Shown: positions 1 through 11,574, counted from the stretch's first letter. The stretch is DNA of 64,000 bases from Phocoena phocoena (GCF_963924675.1 NC_089234.1:27705668-27769667), one strand, 5' to 3'. Numbers and translations: made by a program. The notes: generated by a model from the sequence alone, not told the origin.

Positions 1-820
1 GCTGGTCTCCTAATTAGCAAATCCACAGGCCTCTCAGTATCTCTTCTCTTCGACCTCTGCGGCATTTGGCAACAGCTCCTCCCCTCCTCTCTGAAACGGT
101 CTCCTTTCTTGATTTCCTTGACATTGCACCTCCCTACTTCCCTTCTTCCATCCTTGAAGTTCCTTGGCTGGTCTCCTACCAGCAGCTCTGCCATCTCCCA
201 TCCCCTAAATGTAATGTAACGGTGCCCCAGGATTCTGCCATCAAACCTCTTCTCTCCCCTCCCTGCCTTTTCATTAGCTCTATCAATTCCAGCTTGACCT
301 GTAATCTCTCTGGAAATGAGCACCCAGTTGAGATTTCTAACCCCAAACTCTTTCTACCAAATGACAGGTTTGAATTTCCACCTGCCTGTTTTCACGTGTA
401 TGTCAAATTCACCATGTGCAAAACCGAACGCATTCATTTCTTTGGCAAATATTTCTCGAGGGCTTATGATGCCCAGATGCCATACCAGACACTGAGGGAG
501 GACACCCAGTGAAGGACACAGTCCTTGTCCTCCAAGAGCTTAGAGTCTAATGTGCTCTCCTTCTTCTGTTCCCTCGTCTCATCCCTTCATTCTTCCCCTT
601 ATAAAGCCTCTGGACGCTCCCTTCTCCCCACTTCCTCTTCCTTCCTCATCCTAACAACTGTCAGGTTCTATAAAATCTTCATCCCCATTGCCACTGGTCC
701 AAAAGATCCTTTCATTTCTTGCTTCCTGAGCAGTCTCCTTGCCACTTGTCTCTCTAGGATGTATTTTGCCCCACTCACCTCTACTAAATTAATCTATCAA
801 AGCACAGCTCCGACCAGGTC
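1..820 (+). repeat. L2 LINE relic (reverse-transcriptase region)
   Basis: The + strand keeps decayed L2 (CR1-clade) ORF2 text. The first 60 bases resemble the codons before the RT 'AAFDTVDH' motif. Residues like 'VPQDSAIKPLLS' (family form VPQGSVLGPLLF) follow near 220-260, and 'KFTMCKTE' (family form KLNMSKTE) near 405-430. About 455-545 looks like a foreign minus-strand L2/MIR 3' piece, after which L2-like text resumes to about 820. Many substitutions and indels make it a fossil. It runs off the left edge of the window. Confidence 0.7.
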
Positions 821-1390
821 TGTTATGGGTTGAACTGTGTCCCCCCCAAATTGTCCAAATAAGTCCTAACCCCTGATACCTGTGAATATGACCTTATTTG
901 GAAGTAGGGACTTTGCAGGTGTAATTAAGATGTAAATTAAGATCAGGTCACACTGGAGAATTCCCTGGCAGTTCAGTGGTTAGCACGCGGTGCTTTCTCT
1001 GCCCTGGCTTGGGTTCAATCCCTGGTTGGGGAACTAAGATCCTGCAAGCCTCGCGGCAAGGCCAAAAAAAAAAAAAAAAAGATCAGGTCACACTGGAGTA
1101 GAGCGGGCCCTTAATCCAATAGGACTGATGTCCTTATAAGAAGAGGAGAGGAGACTGCTGGGTGAAGACACAGACACAGAGGGAAGACAGCCATGTGAAC
1201 ATGGAGGCAGAGTGATGCTGCCACAAGTCAAGGAACGCCTGGGGCTACCAGAAGCTGGACGAGGCAATGAAAGATCTTCCCCTAGAGGCTTTGGAGCAAG
1301 GATAGCCCCGCTGACACCTTGATTTTGGTCTTTGAGCCCTCAGATCTGTAAGAGAATAAATTTCTATTGTGTTAAGCCACCCGGCTTGTT
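821..1390 (+). repeat. MaLR-type (ERVL-MaLR) LTR, interrupted by a SINE
   Basis: It opens with TG ('tgttatgggttgaactgtg'). The middle reads like MaLR LTRs ('ctaatccaataggactg', 'ccttataagaagagg'), and it ends with 'gacaccttgattttgg', an AATAAA near 1357 and 'gttaagccacccgg'. The extreme 3' end seems lost. It sits in the L2 relic and is split by the SINE at 958-1080. No second LTR or internal retroviral genes are visible, so it is probably a solo LTR. The exact subfamily is not resolved. Confidence 0.65.
958..1080 (+). mobile_element. CHR-1-type tRNA-derived SINE with 17-bp TSD
   Basis: Perfect TSD 'gatcaggtcacactgga' at 941-957 and 1081-1097. The body has a tRNA-like head ('ttccctggcagttcagtgg'), a Pol III B-box-like 'gggttcaatccctgg' near 1012, and a 17-base A tail ending at 1080. 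CHR-1 SINEs are tRNA-Glu-derived and typical of cetartiodactyls. It inserted into the MaLR LTR, so it is younger. Confidence 0.92.
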
Positions 1391-1420
1391 CCATCTCTCA
1401 AGGGAATCAGTGTTACACAT

Positions 1421-1590
1421 GTCAAGGGCATGGGCTTTGGAGTCAAATGGACCTGGCTTTGGATCCAGGCTCTAGGCTAACTAGTCTATGTCCTGAGTCT
1501 CAGTTTACTCACCTGTAAAATGGGGATGATAACAATTCTTACCTCACAGACTTGTGAAGATTAGAAGAACTGATTTATTGTAGTAGACAA
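1421..1590 (+). repeat. MIR SINE
   Basis: The MIR core order is visible: 'ctttggagtcaaatggacc', then 'cagtttactcacctgtaaaa', 'tggggatgataacaattc', 'acctcacagacttgtgaag'. It is old and diverged, with no TSD seen. Confidence 0.8.
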
Positions 1591-3839
1591 CTGGTATTGT
1601 TGGTTAAGCCCCACTGGGAGTGGTGGTCTCTTCTTTTGGAAACCAACATGAGGTCTCAGAGAGAGTCTCCTGACCCTATCCCACCTCTGGCCAGAGTCAC
1701 CGGGTCCTAGACTGAACACCAGACCTGCGGGACAAATCTGGGTCCCTCTCTGGGAACCTTCACACTGGAACTGAGTAGAGAGTTGGTCTTTCCTTGCTAG
1801 TGGGAGCTGCAGGTGAAACTCCAGAGACAGAGCATCCTGTGTTCATTCAGGTCCCGTTCTGAATGTTCCTGAAGCTCTGTACCAACGCTGCCCTTCCTGC
1901 TCTTTGGTTATTTGAACTTTGCTTTGATGACCTAGATGTCCACATCTGTTCCAGTAGATTCCCCTTTGCCTAAACTGGTTCGAATTGGGTTCCCATCACT
2001 TGTGATTAAGTGAGCCCTGATTGACACAACATGTAAAGGGTCTGACATATAGTCGGGGCCCAGTAATTGCCAGTTCCCTCCCCCAGAGAAGACACTAGTA
2101 TAATCCCAAGTCCCAGAGGGGAGCAGAATCTCCGCTTGATTTTCAGATGTTCGTGCCTTCTAAGAGGAGAGCCTGGCTGGGCTTGGATGCTCAAAATGTT
2201 CCAGGCCTCATGTCACTGTGAAATTCTACAAAGTTCATGCATACCTTTTGATTACTAGCAAAAATAATTTATAAGCAAAAACAAACAAGCTGAACTACAG
2301 TTTAAAGACAGAGAGAAACTTATAAAACTAAATATGGGGTTTAGCATTAATAAAGAGAGATTTTTCTTAATACTTGAGAAATGGTAAAGGTGAGTAGAAA
2401 TGGGACCTTTCCAGATGATTCACAGCCTGGTACCACGGGTGGAGGAGAACGGTGTGTGAGTCTCTACCGCCCCCCAGCCTGCACTCTGCAGGGCTGGGCT
2501 CCAGGGAAAGCCTGGCTTGACAACACCATGACCCGCAGCAGATCCAGCTTGGACTTAAAATAGAAAATGGCCTTTCCCGGAAACCAAGTATTAAAAATAA
2601 TTGCTTCTGAAAAAGGGAGTTGCGGGGGGCGATATGGGGGAATTTTTGTTTTTTACTCTGCATACTTCTGTATTGTTTACTCCTTTACTTTTGGCATGTA
2701 TTATGGTGAAATTTAAAAATATTTGGAAAACGCAGAAAGTGACTTGAGTGTGCGTGTGTACACGTGAGGGTTGTGGGTGTGTTTCTGGTTCCACGCGCCC
2801 CGTGGAGTCCTCCGTGGGACACTTGCTGAACTGAGAGCCCCCCTCCTTCTGCTCCTTTTCCTGCCGCAGCAGCTCGGAGGGCTCAGGATGTGACATTTAG
2901 CTGACTGTGCTGCCTGCCGCCGCAGAGGCCCCGGGACCAAGGAGGGCGGGGCGGCTCCGTCTGCTTCCCATATGGGGACATTGTCTGTCCCTGCCTGAGG
3001 GCCACCCCCCTCCTGCCTCACATTGTCCCCTTGCTGTCTCCTGCTGGCCCAAGCCCTGGCCTGCCTCTTCCCTTTTCATTAGCCTCCTAGTGGCAGCCCC
3101 GGGCAGGACACAGTGGGCTGGGAAGGGGGCTGGGATTGGGCTTGCTCTTCTCCAGCCTTGGAGCCCCTGGCCAGCTCACCCTGGACTCTTCCCAGCCCAG
3201 TGTCTCAGCCTCACGTGCACACACGCGGTGCACGTGGAGGGAGCGCCATGCTGGGCAGGGCCGCTGGCTGCACCAGTGACTCTGCTGGCCCTGGCTCAGG
3301 CCCCAGAGGAGAAGTGGGGAGGGGAAGGCCACAGTTGCCTCCCATCCCCCTTGCAAAATAGCCCCTCACTTTGTGAATCTGGGCCTGATGCGAATGAGGC
3401 TGGGGTCCCCCGCAGTCATTCAGGGCTGAGGGCTGCCACTTTGGGGACAAATCTAGGGAGTGGGGTGGTAGGAGGGCATCTGCCACTCTGGCAGTGTTCT
3501 GACCCTGCAGGAGGGGCCCACTGGGGCTAATCTAAAGGACAAATTCCCACAAAGCCTCTCTCCAGATATTCAAGGACAGATCATTTAACAGGATACGGTG
3601 TCCGGAAGAGACCAAAAGACACGCACCAAACGGCTTCAGCCTCAGCACACTCTCAACCTAAAACCCTCACTGCAAAAGGCCAGACCCCTCAGCTACTCTC
3701 ATCAGATGGTATCCATCCCGACCTCTTCACAGTTCTCTATTCTACTCCTTGTTCAAGGCCTGGGTCCAGCCTCTCCTCTTCCAGACGCTTCCCCCAGCCC
3801 ACTTTGTTCTCCTGAACTTCCACAGCACTAACTGCTGAG
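1591..3839. other. Gene-free stretch, partly GC-rich, nothing identified
   Basis: No recognisable repeat or exon. About 2740-3540 is GC-rich with some CpG and carries several overlapping open frames, the longest at 2907-3530 (207 codons). These have low-complexity Pro/Ala/Gly/Ser composition and no family motif. About 2270-2380 and 2590-2720 are AT-rich and could be old repeat remnants. Confidence 0.4.
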
Positions 3840-3960
3840 TCCATGCCCACAGTTTCTGATTCTGCAGCTGAAGGGGGCCTGAGAACCTGCATTTCTAACA
3901 AGTTTCAAGATAATGCTGATGCTGCAGGCCGGGACCGCACTTTGAGAACTACTGCTTTGA
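3840..3960 (-). repeat. MER5-type hAT (Charlie) non-autonomous DNA transposon
   Basis: Reads as the reverse complement of MER5: 'gtttctgattctgcag', 'agaacctgcatttctaacaa', 'gataatgctgatgctg', and the terminal 'ctttgagaactactg', which is the complement of the 'cagtggttctcaaag' terminus. Compare the opposite-strand copy near 50.8 kb. Confidence 0.8.
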
Positions 3961-4082
3961 CCAATCCCTAGGGGTGGGGACCCTTAAGGGGAGATGGGAG
4001 GGAGGAAGGAGTGTTGGGGAATCCAATCCAAAGGCAGAGGAAGCCTCCTTAGTTTACATACCTACACACGCACTCCGGGTGT

Positions 4083-4312
4083 ATGTTGCTTAGTGAAAAG
4101 AACATGGAATTTCAAGCCAAGAGACCTGGCTTATCTACCACTCACTGGCTCACTTGCTGCCAGGCTTTGTACAAATCATTGATCTCTTTTAGCCTAAGTT
4201 TCCTCGTCTGTAAATGGGGTGATAATAATCCTGCCTTAGAGTTTATAGAGAAGATCTATAAGATTATACATGTGACAGTGCTTTGCAAACTCTAGGAGCT
4301 AGACGGGTATTA
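4083..4312 (+). repeat. MIR SINE
   Basis: Nearly complete MIR order: 'catggaatttcaagcca', 'tgtacaaatcattgatctc', 'gtttcctcgtctgtaaat', 'ggggtgataataatcctgcc', 'acagtgctttgcaaa'. Confidence 0.85.
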
Positions 4313-4329
4313 GCTTTTACAAGATTGTG

Positions 4330-4552
4330 AGATTTATTTCTGTTTATCAAACACACAGTGTTTTACAAATAGTAACTAATTTAACCTTCAGAATAATCCT
4401 ATAAAGGAGGAACTGTTATTATTACTCCCATCTTATAGATGAGAAAAGCGAAGTTAAGTAACTTGCTCCAAATCATACAGCTAGTAAATGGCAGAGTTTG
4501 GAGATGAGCTGTCTGGCTCCTAGCGTACTCCTAGCCACTGCTCTATGCCACC
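4330..4552 (-). repeat. MIR SINE, minus strand
   Basis: Reverse-complement MIR signature: 'atagatgagaaaagcgaag', 'taagtaacttgctcc', 'catacagctagtaaatggc', ending 'ccactgctctatgccacc'. It lies next to MIRs on both sides. Confidence 0.85.
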
Positions 4553-4682
4553 TCCATGTTGGCCTATACTTCTGTCAGCCTGTGCATGTGTGCATTATTC
4601 AAGTTTACAAGAGGTTCTGATTTACTTAAGTGTTTACAAGTGTGTGCAAAGTGTATATAATGTGATGGTATTAGTAATAGTA

Positions 4683-4897
4683 ATTAGTTACTGAACATTT
4701 ACTCCATGCCAGGCCCTGCACTGTGGCTATCATTGAATCCTCTCAGTCCCACAAGGTAGATCCTATTATTATTCTCATTTTCCTTTTGAAAAATGCTGAA
4801 TGCTAACTTATCTGAGGTCACACAACTAGAGATGTAAGGAGCAGGTAGGTTTAAATGGATGCCTTCAGAACCTTTGCCCTTAACTCCTATGCAGTAC
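4683..4897 (-). repeat. MIR SINE, minus strand
   Basis: 'tgaacatttactccatgcc', 'ctcagtcccacaaggtag', 'attctcattttcc', 'gaggtcacacaactagag'. A diverged MIR in reverse orientation. Confidence 0.75.
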
Positions 4898-4944
4898 TGA
4901 ATATGACTGTATGATCAGTGTGGGTATATGTATGTTGGGGTGTG

Positions 4945-5060
4945 TTTAAATCTATCTCCCTATCTATCCATTTATCCATCCATTCAGCCAGCCAGTCAGC
5001 CAGCCAGCCAGACAGACAGACAGCTAGCCAGCCAATAATCTCTACCTATCTATCATTGGC
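4945..5060. repeat. Compound tetranucleotide microsatellite
   Basis: Mixed CTAT, ATCC, CAGC and CAGA units ('tccatttatccatccattc', 'gccagccagacagacagac') closing with 'ctacctatctatc'. Imperfect and probably length-variable. Confidence 0.85.
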
Positions 5061-6834
5061 AGCTGAGTCGTTGCCCTGGGTCAAGTTTTGTGGAAGCCAA
5101 GCTGTGGGAGACTGGAGGAGAGGTAAAAGAGGAAACCATGACCTCTTTCAGCTGGCTCAAAAAAGATCGAAGCTCCTGTCATGTGTTCCCTTTAGTTCGG
5201 AGTGCCTGTAAGGGACAAAGCCCTGTCCCAGTGTGCAGGGGGAGAGTTCTCAACCAAAAAGATGGATACATCCTCTTCATCATTCCCACCGACCCAGGCC
5301 AGTGACCAGGCACCAGATGGGCACAGAGGGAACTCATCACACTCTTCAGAAGACAAGTCGGGAGCTGGCCATTTACCCATCAGTGTCAGTGCTCACCCAG
5401 AGGACTAGAATTTGTACACTGGAATCCAAACCAGTTCATATCTTCGAGAGTTATTTCCTTCATGATTCTCCTTAGCACTTATTAATTTTTGGGACAGGGT
5501 GCTAAATGTGGTTTTAAACAGATAGAAAGCTGATAGGAAAAACCAAGTTAATGCTTCAAGGAAAGTGGGACTGGTGGGCAAAAGAATAAAATGATTTGGG
5601 AGACAAGAAGGGAACTGACCAGTATGACTAAGTTACTTTGGGGACTGGGGGCCAAGTCACTTGGGTGTGATGGGGTAAGTATTATTTTCTATCTTGAAGA
5701 AAAATGTGTGATGTTTATACTGTCTCAGAACAAATAGGCCTGTGACTGATGGATAGTTTACCATTCATGTAGCTGGTTTCATGTACTTTTGACAGCTCAA
5801 TCAGGATTCCAACAGTTATAAAAAATGATTTTCTTCTTGGAAGTTGCAGGAGGGAAGTATGTACCCCTCGCCCCCGCCCTGTGCCCACTCACGCTATACT
5901 TCTGAGTGAGGAAAGATGGGATGTTCAGAACAGCACGGGGAGTGGGAAGAGGCCCGTGGGTGCCCCTGAGTCTTCCTGGGTTGGACAGGGGGTGTCTCAC
6001 TTCTCAAGGGCTGCCTTGGGACTCTTTGGCTGAACTGAGGCCTGGAGGGCCATTCAGGAAGGTCCATGAGCCCTCACTGTCTCTAGGACTGGGATGGGGA
6101 GGGGTCTGTAGACACAAGGAAGTGGAGATAAGCCCACGAGAAACCGAGGAGAGTCAGACCCAGACAAAGACTGGCCTTAAGGCTGTGTGGAAGATTTGGA
6201 TTGCGTGTGGATCCACCTGGATCCAACCTATGACCAAGCCCCTGTCTCAGCTGACCTGCTTCCCGGCAAGAAGAGGACCATGAGGATGGAGAGAAGGGCT
6301 CCATGAGGATGGAGAGAAGGGCTGTGGTCTCCCAGCCTTCAGGCTGTGGTCTCCTGGCTTTCGAGTGGTGGCAGCAAAAATGACAGTGGCCAAAGCAGGA
6401 AGATGGAAGGTAGGAGGTCGTATTTTGCCATGTGCCCATGCCCAGGGCCTTTGGGTTTGGGTTCATCCCCTTTAAAACTATTTCAAAATAGAGAAGTCTA
6501 GTTGGCACCAAAGGTCAGTTAGAGGCTGATGAGATAGTGAAGCTGGAAGCACAGGATGGTCTCAGCCAGGTTTGGAGGTTTTGCCCACACTGGGGCAGGT
6601 GACAGGTCTGAGAGCCCCTCAGAGCTAGCACTGCCCACTTACCTGGCACAGACCTGCCACCAGACATGTCGTCAAGCCTCTAGCCTATGACTTTGGTAGG
6701 ATTAGTGGGATATTCAAGGTGACTTTCACGGAGGCAGCCTCAATATGTGACTCAGCCCCAAGTACACATGGGTCCTCCTGAAGAGTAAGGTTCTTCCCAT
6801 ACTTTTTTCGGCATCACCCCCAACCTGAGCAGGT
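5061..6834. other. Gene-free stretch, nothing identified
   Basis: No repeat family or coding signature recognised. A local 25-bp direct duplication lies at about 6279-6328, where 'catgaggatggagagaaggg' occurs twice in succession. Open frames on both strands overlap and show no motif. Confidence 0.4.
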
Positions 6835-7062
6835 TCTGGAGTCAGGCCACCTGGGTTCAATCCTTTCCCTTCCACTTACCGGCTACGTGACCTTGGACAA
6901 GCTGCTTCTCCTCTCTGTGCCCACTTCCTTCATTTACAAAATGGACATGATTGGCCCGTTCCCAGAGGCTTGCTGAGAGGAGTGCATGAAATAACCTCCT
7001 GTACTTGTTTAGGACAGTGCTTGGCACATTGCAAACACCCACCAAGTCATCATTACTTCTCC
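6835..7062 (+). repeat. MIR SINE
   Basis: 'ccacctgggttcaatcc', 'gctacgtgaccttggacaag', 'ttcatttacaaaatggac', 'ggacagtgcttggcacat'. A fairly complete MIR. Confidence 0.85.
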
Positions 7063-7149
7063 ACCTCCCTCTTTTTCTAATTACTATTCTATTAATATCA
7101 ACCATGAGCTAGGCATAATTTAACACGAATTTACCTTATTAATTAATTA

Positions 7150-7263
7150 ATTTTTTGGCCATGCCACGTGGCTTGCAGGATCTTAGTTCCCCAACCAGGG
7201 ATCGAACCTGGGCCATGGCAGTGAGAGTGCCGAGTCCTAACCACTGGATCTCCAGGGTATTCC
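7150..7263 (-). mobile_element. CHR-1-type tRNA-derived SINE, minus strand
   Basis: From right to left this is a CHR-1 head ('tccagtggttaggactcgg' as complement), a B-box-like region ('gggatcgaacctgg' on the + strand) and a short T tract at 7151-7156 marking the tail. Flanking TSDs are unclear because both sides are A/T-rich. Confidence 0.85.
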
Positions 7264-7369
7264 ACCTTTTTTTAAATTTAAATTTTTTTTTACATAAATT
7301 TACTTTAAAATGTATGTCAAGCACTATAGTAGGTGTTGAGGATAAAGTAGTGGGTGCCTATCATGATAT

Positions 7370-7655
7370 TATGCAGCATTTATTGAGCACCTACTCTATG
7401 CCGAAGCTCTACTAATTACTCAACATGCATGACCTCATTCACGAAGGTCCTTGCCTTCATGAAGCTAACAGTTTAAAAGCTTTTTTTGTATTATATCTCA
7501 TGACGTCCTCACAAGAAATCCATGATGCAGATGTGGCTCCAGTTCTACAGAGGAGGAAATTGAGACTGAGAAAGTTCAAGCAGATTGGAGATAATGGGAC
7601 TTAGATTCAAACCCAGCTCTGTAGCCCAAAGCCCATGCTACTTCCACCACACCAC
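7370..7655 (-). repeat. MIR SINE, minus strand, with internal expansion
   Basis: 'tttattgagcacctactc', 'cctcacaagaaatccatga', 'cagaggaggaaattgagac', ending 'ccatgctacttccacc'. It is longer than a normal MIR because about 60 bases around 7440-7500 do not fit the consensus. Confidence 0.7.
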
Positions 7656-8194
7656 GCCTACATTGCCAAATACTGACAAATTAATTGTCATGCCTATAAA
7701 AGGATGGGTCTCATATCCAGGGTATATGCTCCTGTATGTCTGGACACCTGAGCCTGGATGTATCTCTTTGAATGGATACCTCATATTAATAAGTGTAGAA
7801 GATGTGTGTAGCTGTATTTCTGCATCTTATGCCTGAAGGGAGACTTTTTATGTAACTTTGTGGGGTTGTGCGGCTAAGTGCAGCTGTGGTCTGGTGAAGG
7901 GTCAGTGTAACTATGTGAGCAGGGGTGTAGGGGTGTCTGCTTAGATGCCTGTTGGTCTGTGTGGCTATGGTGTGCTCCGATTGTCAGTGGGTTGTATTGG
8001 GGTAAAGGGCTCTCCAGACTCTCCCCTTAAAGGAAGGGAGAGAGGTGCTGGGAGCCAGGAGGGGGTGGCCTTCTGGATAGACCCTCCTGGGTGAGGACAT
8101 CTGCTGGGCCTGGGCCTTGCCTGCTGGCTCCAGTGCCTGGTGCTGGGCTTTAGGCTGAAAGCTGGAGACGCTCATTTCCCCTTAAACACTGCAG
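7656..8194. other. Gene-free stretch, nothing identified
   Basis: GT-rich unique sequence ('tgtgtagctgtatttctgc', 'ctgtgtggctatggtgtg') with no repeat family or coding motif recognised. Confidence 0.35.
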
Positions 8195-8460
8195 ATGAAG
8201 GTCCCGCAGTGGGCATGGGCGGGAGGGCGCCGTGTCGCTCACGTTACAAATCAATTCATTACCGGCACTCGCAGTCGCCTCCGATCTTCAAGGATCGGGG
8301 GTTTGATGAAGAGGTTTCATTTCAAGAAATAAACCTTTTAAATTAACCAAGAGATGAGGGAAATTTCTTTATTTAAAAAATGCTCAGGCCCTGCTGGCTT
8401 TGTTTTCTCTCTCTTATTAGCATTGTTATTAATAATCCTACCCTTTCTCTCCCGGGGATG
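8195..8460. promoter_or_regulatory. Candidate conserved non-coding element 1
   Basis: Compositionally distinct: a CpG-containing left part ('gggcgccgtgtcgctcacg') runs into AT-rich text with homeobox-like words ('tcaattcattaccgg', 'ttaaattaaccaag', 'ttgttattaataatcc'). No repeat family fits and frames are short. Inferred by eye only; enhancer function is not shown. Confidence 0.35.
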
Positions 8461-8597
8461 GTTCACCCTGTCGGGGAGGCAGAGCAAGCCACTCGGACTT
8501 GGGGGCAGACCCCTGGCCCCAGGCACCTCTGGCCAGGCCTGTCTGCTCCACCAGGTCTCCCAGGTCCAACAGTGGGGACCCACCCAGGCTCCTACGC

Positions 8598-8705
8598 TCC
8601 AGACAGACTCTCAGGCAGGTGGCCACGAACCTGCTGTGTGACCTTGGGCAAGTCACTTGACCTGTCTGTCCTCAACAGCAAGACGAACATAGAATCACCA
8701 GTTTC
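8598..8705 (+). repeat. MIR SINE fragment
   Basis: 'cctgctgtgtgaccttggg', then 'caagtcacttgacctgtctg', the MIR central core. Truncated downstream. Confidence 0.75.
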
Positions 8706-8744
8706 TACAACTGGACCTTAATGATAGGAGTTTAGCCTTTGCAT

Positions 8745-9012
8745 GTTATCAGTGAGAAACCAGGCTCAGAGAAGGCAAGTGAGGTCACATTAAGGTCACA
8801 CAGAATCTTCATAGCAGAGATGATTTTGACATCTACCTAAATTTCTAGTCTAGTTTCTACTTGGAAACAAGCATTTGGATTTGTGGTCTATAAGTTACAA
8901 AGCACCTTGATACACATGATCTCACTGGATGTGTACTAAAAACTTAGCTGTATATTATCATCCCTCTTTTACAGTGAGGGAAATGAGGTGCTCTGGGAAT
9001 GCACCAGCCAGA
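8745..9012 (-). repeat. Two MIR fragments, minus strand
   Basis: 'gagaaaccaggctcagag', 'gtgaggtcacattaagg' (8755-8810) and 'acaaagcaccttgatacac', 'tgatctcactggatg', 'ttacagtgagggaaatgag' (8895-9000). Diverged reverse-orientation MIR pieces, perhaps one interrupted element. Confidence 0.65.
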
Positions 9013-10609
9013 GTTTTGACAGCAAACTTATGACATACCCTATTGGGTTATTTGAGAAGAGTTTCATAAAACAACTATTTACAAAGGTATGGACAAGGAT
9101 TGGGAAAAGTACAGGTAATGGTGCAGTATCCTGGGGCTGGCAACAGTGGAAAGCCATGACTAACCCAGGTCTAAAAGGAACAAAGATGGAGATGGAGAAA
9201 TGTGGCCAGAATCAGGAGAGAGAGCTGAGTGGATAGGTGGGGAGAGCTATGGCCTCAGGTGGGGAGATGCAGCCAACCGCAGCAACCTGGGCGTGAGGGA
9301 GCCAAGGAAGGAAATACCCCAACTCCCCTCTCCTCTCCTTCTAGTCAAACCCAAGGGGGCCAGTGGATGCAGACTGCAGGCCAGGCTCCCGGGCACAGAG
9401 CAGGGTGGAGGAGGGCGGCAAAGGATCTACAGGGCAGACACCCAGGGGGATAGCAACTTGCCAGTAAATGGCAGAGAGAGGATGTGACCTCAGAACTCCT
9501 GAGCCTAAGGGTCTCCTAAGTCCAAAGCCATAGTCTTTTCTGTCACCACACTCGGACCCAGTGATACCTGACCCTGCCTCATGGAGTTCTGCACAACTCA
9601 AATGCAATGCTGGGTCTGGAGGTGTAGCCTAGTATGAGGGACGGCTGTCTCTCCTGATGGCCACTCCAGGAGGGACCAAATGCTGGCATCGAGCAATGAC
9701 AGCTAACAGTATCTCACTTCCCAGAGAGCAGGTTTGCATCAGAACAGGGACCTTCCAGAAACCCAAGGCTTTCACCCAGCCGAGTAGCCCGTGGGGTGTC
9801 CCTGGGCTCCTTTCACAGGCCCACCCTGCCGACAAAGGTCAGCCCTAAAAGTCTGCACACCACAGAGCTAGCACAGGGATCAGATTGAGCAGATGCCATC
9901 CCCCTTCACACAGACAGAGAAAAGTGGGGCCCACAGAGGACACCACCCACTGCTTCCTTTGGAGTTCACTCCCCACTTGATGTAGGATGGGTTGGAGGAT
10001 CCCAGAGAAACCCAGATTAGAGCCTCTTTTTCCTTGCCATCCCCCCCACCCCCAAGGAAAACTAGGCTGACAGATTAAGGTCATGGGGAAACTTGAGAGA
10101 CAGTGGCACCCAGAAGGGTGTAGAGCTCAGTTCTGGAGGATCCAGGGCCTGGGGACACCAGGGAATCTGAGGTTCTACAACCAGGAAGAAGGAGGGGATG
10201 GAAGTTATCAGAGGCGGGGCACAACCAGGCTGTTTAAACTCTATTTTCCAGGTCCCATCCCAACTGGTATTTACTGAATCATTTCTTAGGGGGGCGGGGT
10301 CTGTCTTCCTCTTTAAAACAAGGCTGCCCAAGGCCAGGACTATGTTTTTCATCATCAGACTAGGGGTCTCCGGAAGTGGAGCTTAGCTCATCCTCTGTGT
10401 GGCCTCCTAAACTCAGTCCAGGGCTCTGATCTCAGGTGGGAGCGTCAGCTCAGCTGACCTCCCCATCGAAGGACCGCAAACCCCAAGGCTCCCTCTCCCT
10501 TCCCAGGTGTCCTCCCAGTCTGCCCCCGCTGCAGACTGGGGGAAGGAGGGAGAGGAGGAGAAAAAGGCCTTCCCAGCCTAGGCATAGACCTGCCCAGGTA
10601 TGTGGGGGA
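9013..10609. other. Gene-free stretch with one weak MIR trace
   Basis: About 9445-9560 resembles a minus-strand MIR ('gccagtaaatggcagagag'). The rest is unique GC-moderate sequence. Open frames on both strands overlap and none shows a family signature. Confidence 0.35.
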
Positions 10610-10860
10610 CCAGTTCACCATCTCATTAATGTGGAATTGTTTTTAGGTTAATAATCTTGCGTTAATTTCCCCTTAAAATATTGTCTTTGACCGTTAAATG
10701 CTCACACTGTTATAAAAAGAACGTAATAAATGATCTTGAAGCAAATTCTCCTGCCAAATGTCATAATTTATTTGCATAATTAGCTCTTAATTTTAATTCA
10801 ATATGCAAATCCACGCTTCCTTTTCATTGCAGCCGCCTGTTTCCCAGCCGGGTGGCCATG
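10610..10860. promoter_or_regulatory. Candidate conserved non-coding element 2 with paired octamers
   Basis: About 200 AT-rich bases between GC-rich flanks. It holds two POU octamer words in opposite orientation, 'atttgcat' at 10770-10777 and 'atgcaaat' at 10803-10810, separated by homeodomain-like 'ataattagctcttaatttt'. Further TAAT-type words lie at 10625-10680. No repeat family fits. Such clustering is typical of developmental enhancers; the function is inferred. Confidence 0.45.
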
Positions 10861-11574
10861 AATTTACTGTGACACTCTCTGCACGGTTGTCAGAGGCAGG
10901 GGTGGGGAGGCAGGTGCCTTCTGGGGCTGGTGCCTGGAGGAGGGGTTCAGACACACAGACTCAGATGGACAGGCCCACAGGTCCCTGCTACTTGAATGCA
11001 GGCTCCCAGGATGGACCGGTGTGGACAGTGGGATACCAACATGCAGACTGGCAAGTGCAGAGACCCACCAACACTTTGCTCAGGCAGAGACCCAGAGGTG
11101 AAGGTGCAGGAACCCAGACTTATAAGCTGACACATTAAGAAACCCATGGACACCCTAGGCACACTACACAGGCAGAAACGTATGAACACTGACTCCCATG
11201 AAGTCCCACGGCCTCCTGGACCCAGACATATGTGCTGACACTCAGACACATGGGCACATCCAGATATACCTACAGATGTGGATGAACTCAGAGACCCAGC
11301 CTGCGAGCAGAGGTGCATGGGCACAGAGAGCACTGTTTGGATGGAGAGGTCCCTGGGCCTAGATACAGATGTGCGGAGCCACGCTTGCCAAGACACCCAG
11401 AGCTGGGAGACCACATCTATGCATGCATACATATAACAAGACACACCATCCCAGACAGGAACTGGACAACCCTACAGAAAAGCCAGGATGCTATGTGGAC
11501 CCCCTGACGCAGGTAGGACTTGGCCTTCGGGTCTCCATAGTAAGCATTTTGAGGCCATGTAGGGCTTGTGGGAG
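10861..11574. other. CAGAC/ACAC-biased unique sequence
   Basis: Loose repetition of 'cagac', 'gacaca' and 'ccca' words with no clean period. It encodes spurious frames on both strands (for example 10947-11444 minus), which mirror this composition. No gene supported. Confidence 0.4.

Noticed and set aside
958..1080. tRNA-like sequence with A and B boxes
   Set aside because: Part of a CHR-1 SINE with A tail and TSD, not a functional tRNA gene; the same holds for the heads of the other SINEs.
821..1390. Possible full endogenous retrovirus
   Set aside because: Only one LTR-like block, no partner LTR and no gag/pol/env text nearby; treated as a solo LTR.
2907..3530. 207-codon open frame, + strand
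   Set aside because: GC-rich sequence with Pro/Ala/Gly/Ser-heavy translation, overlapping frames of similar length on both strands, no domain and no splice context.
6279..6328. 25-bp tandem duplication 'catgaggatggagagaaggg'
   Set aside because: Only two copies; an ordinary short local duplication without further structure, so not listed as a finding.
10947..11444. 165-codon minus-strand frame with Cys/Val/Ser-rich text
   Set aside because: Mirrors CAGAC/ACAC-biased composition; a + strand frame is open over the same region.
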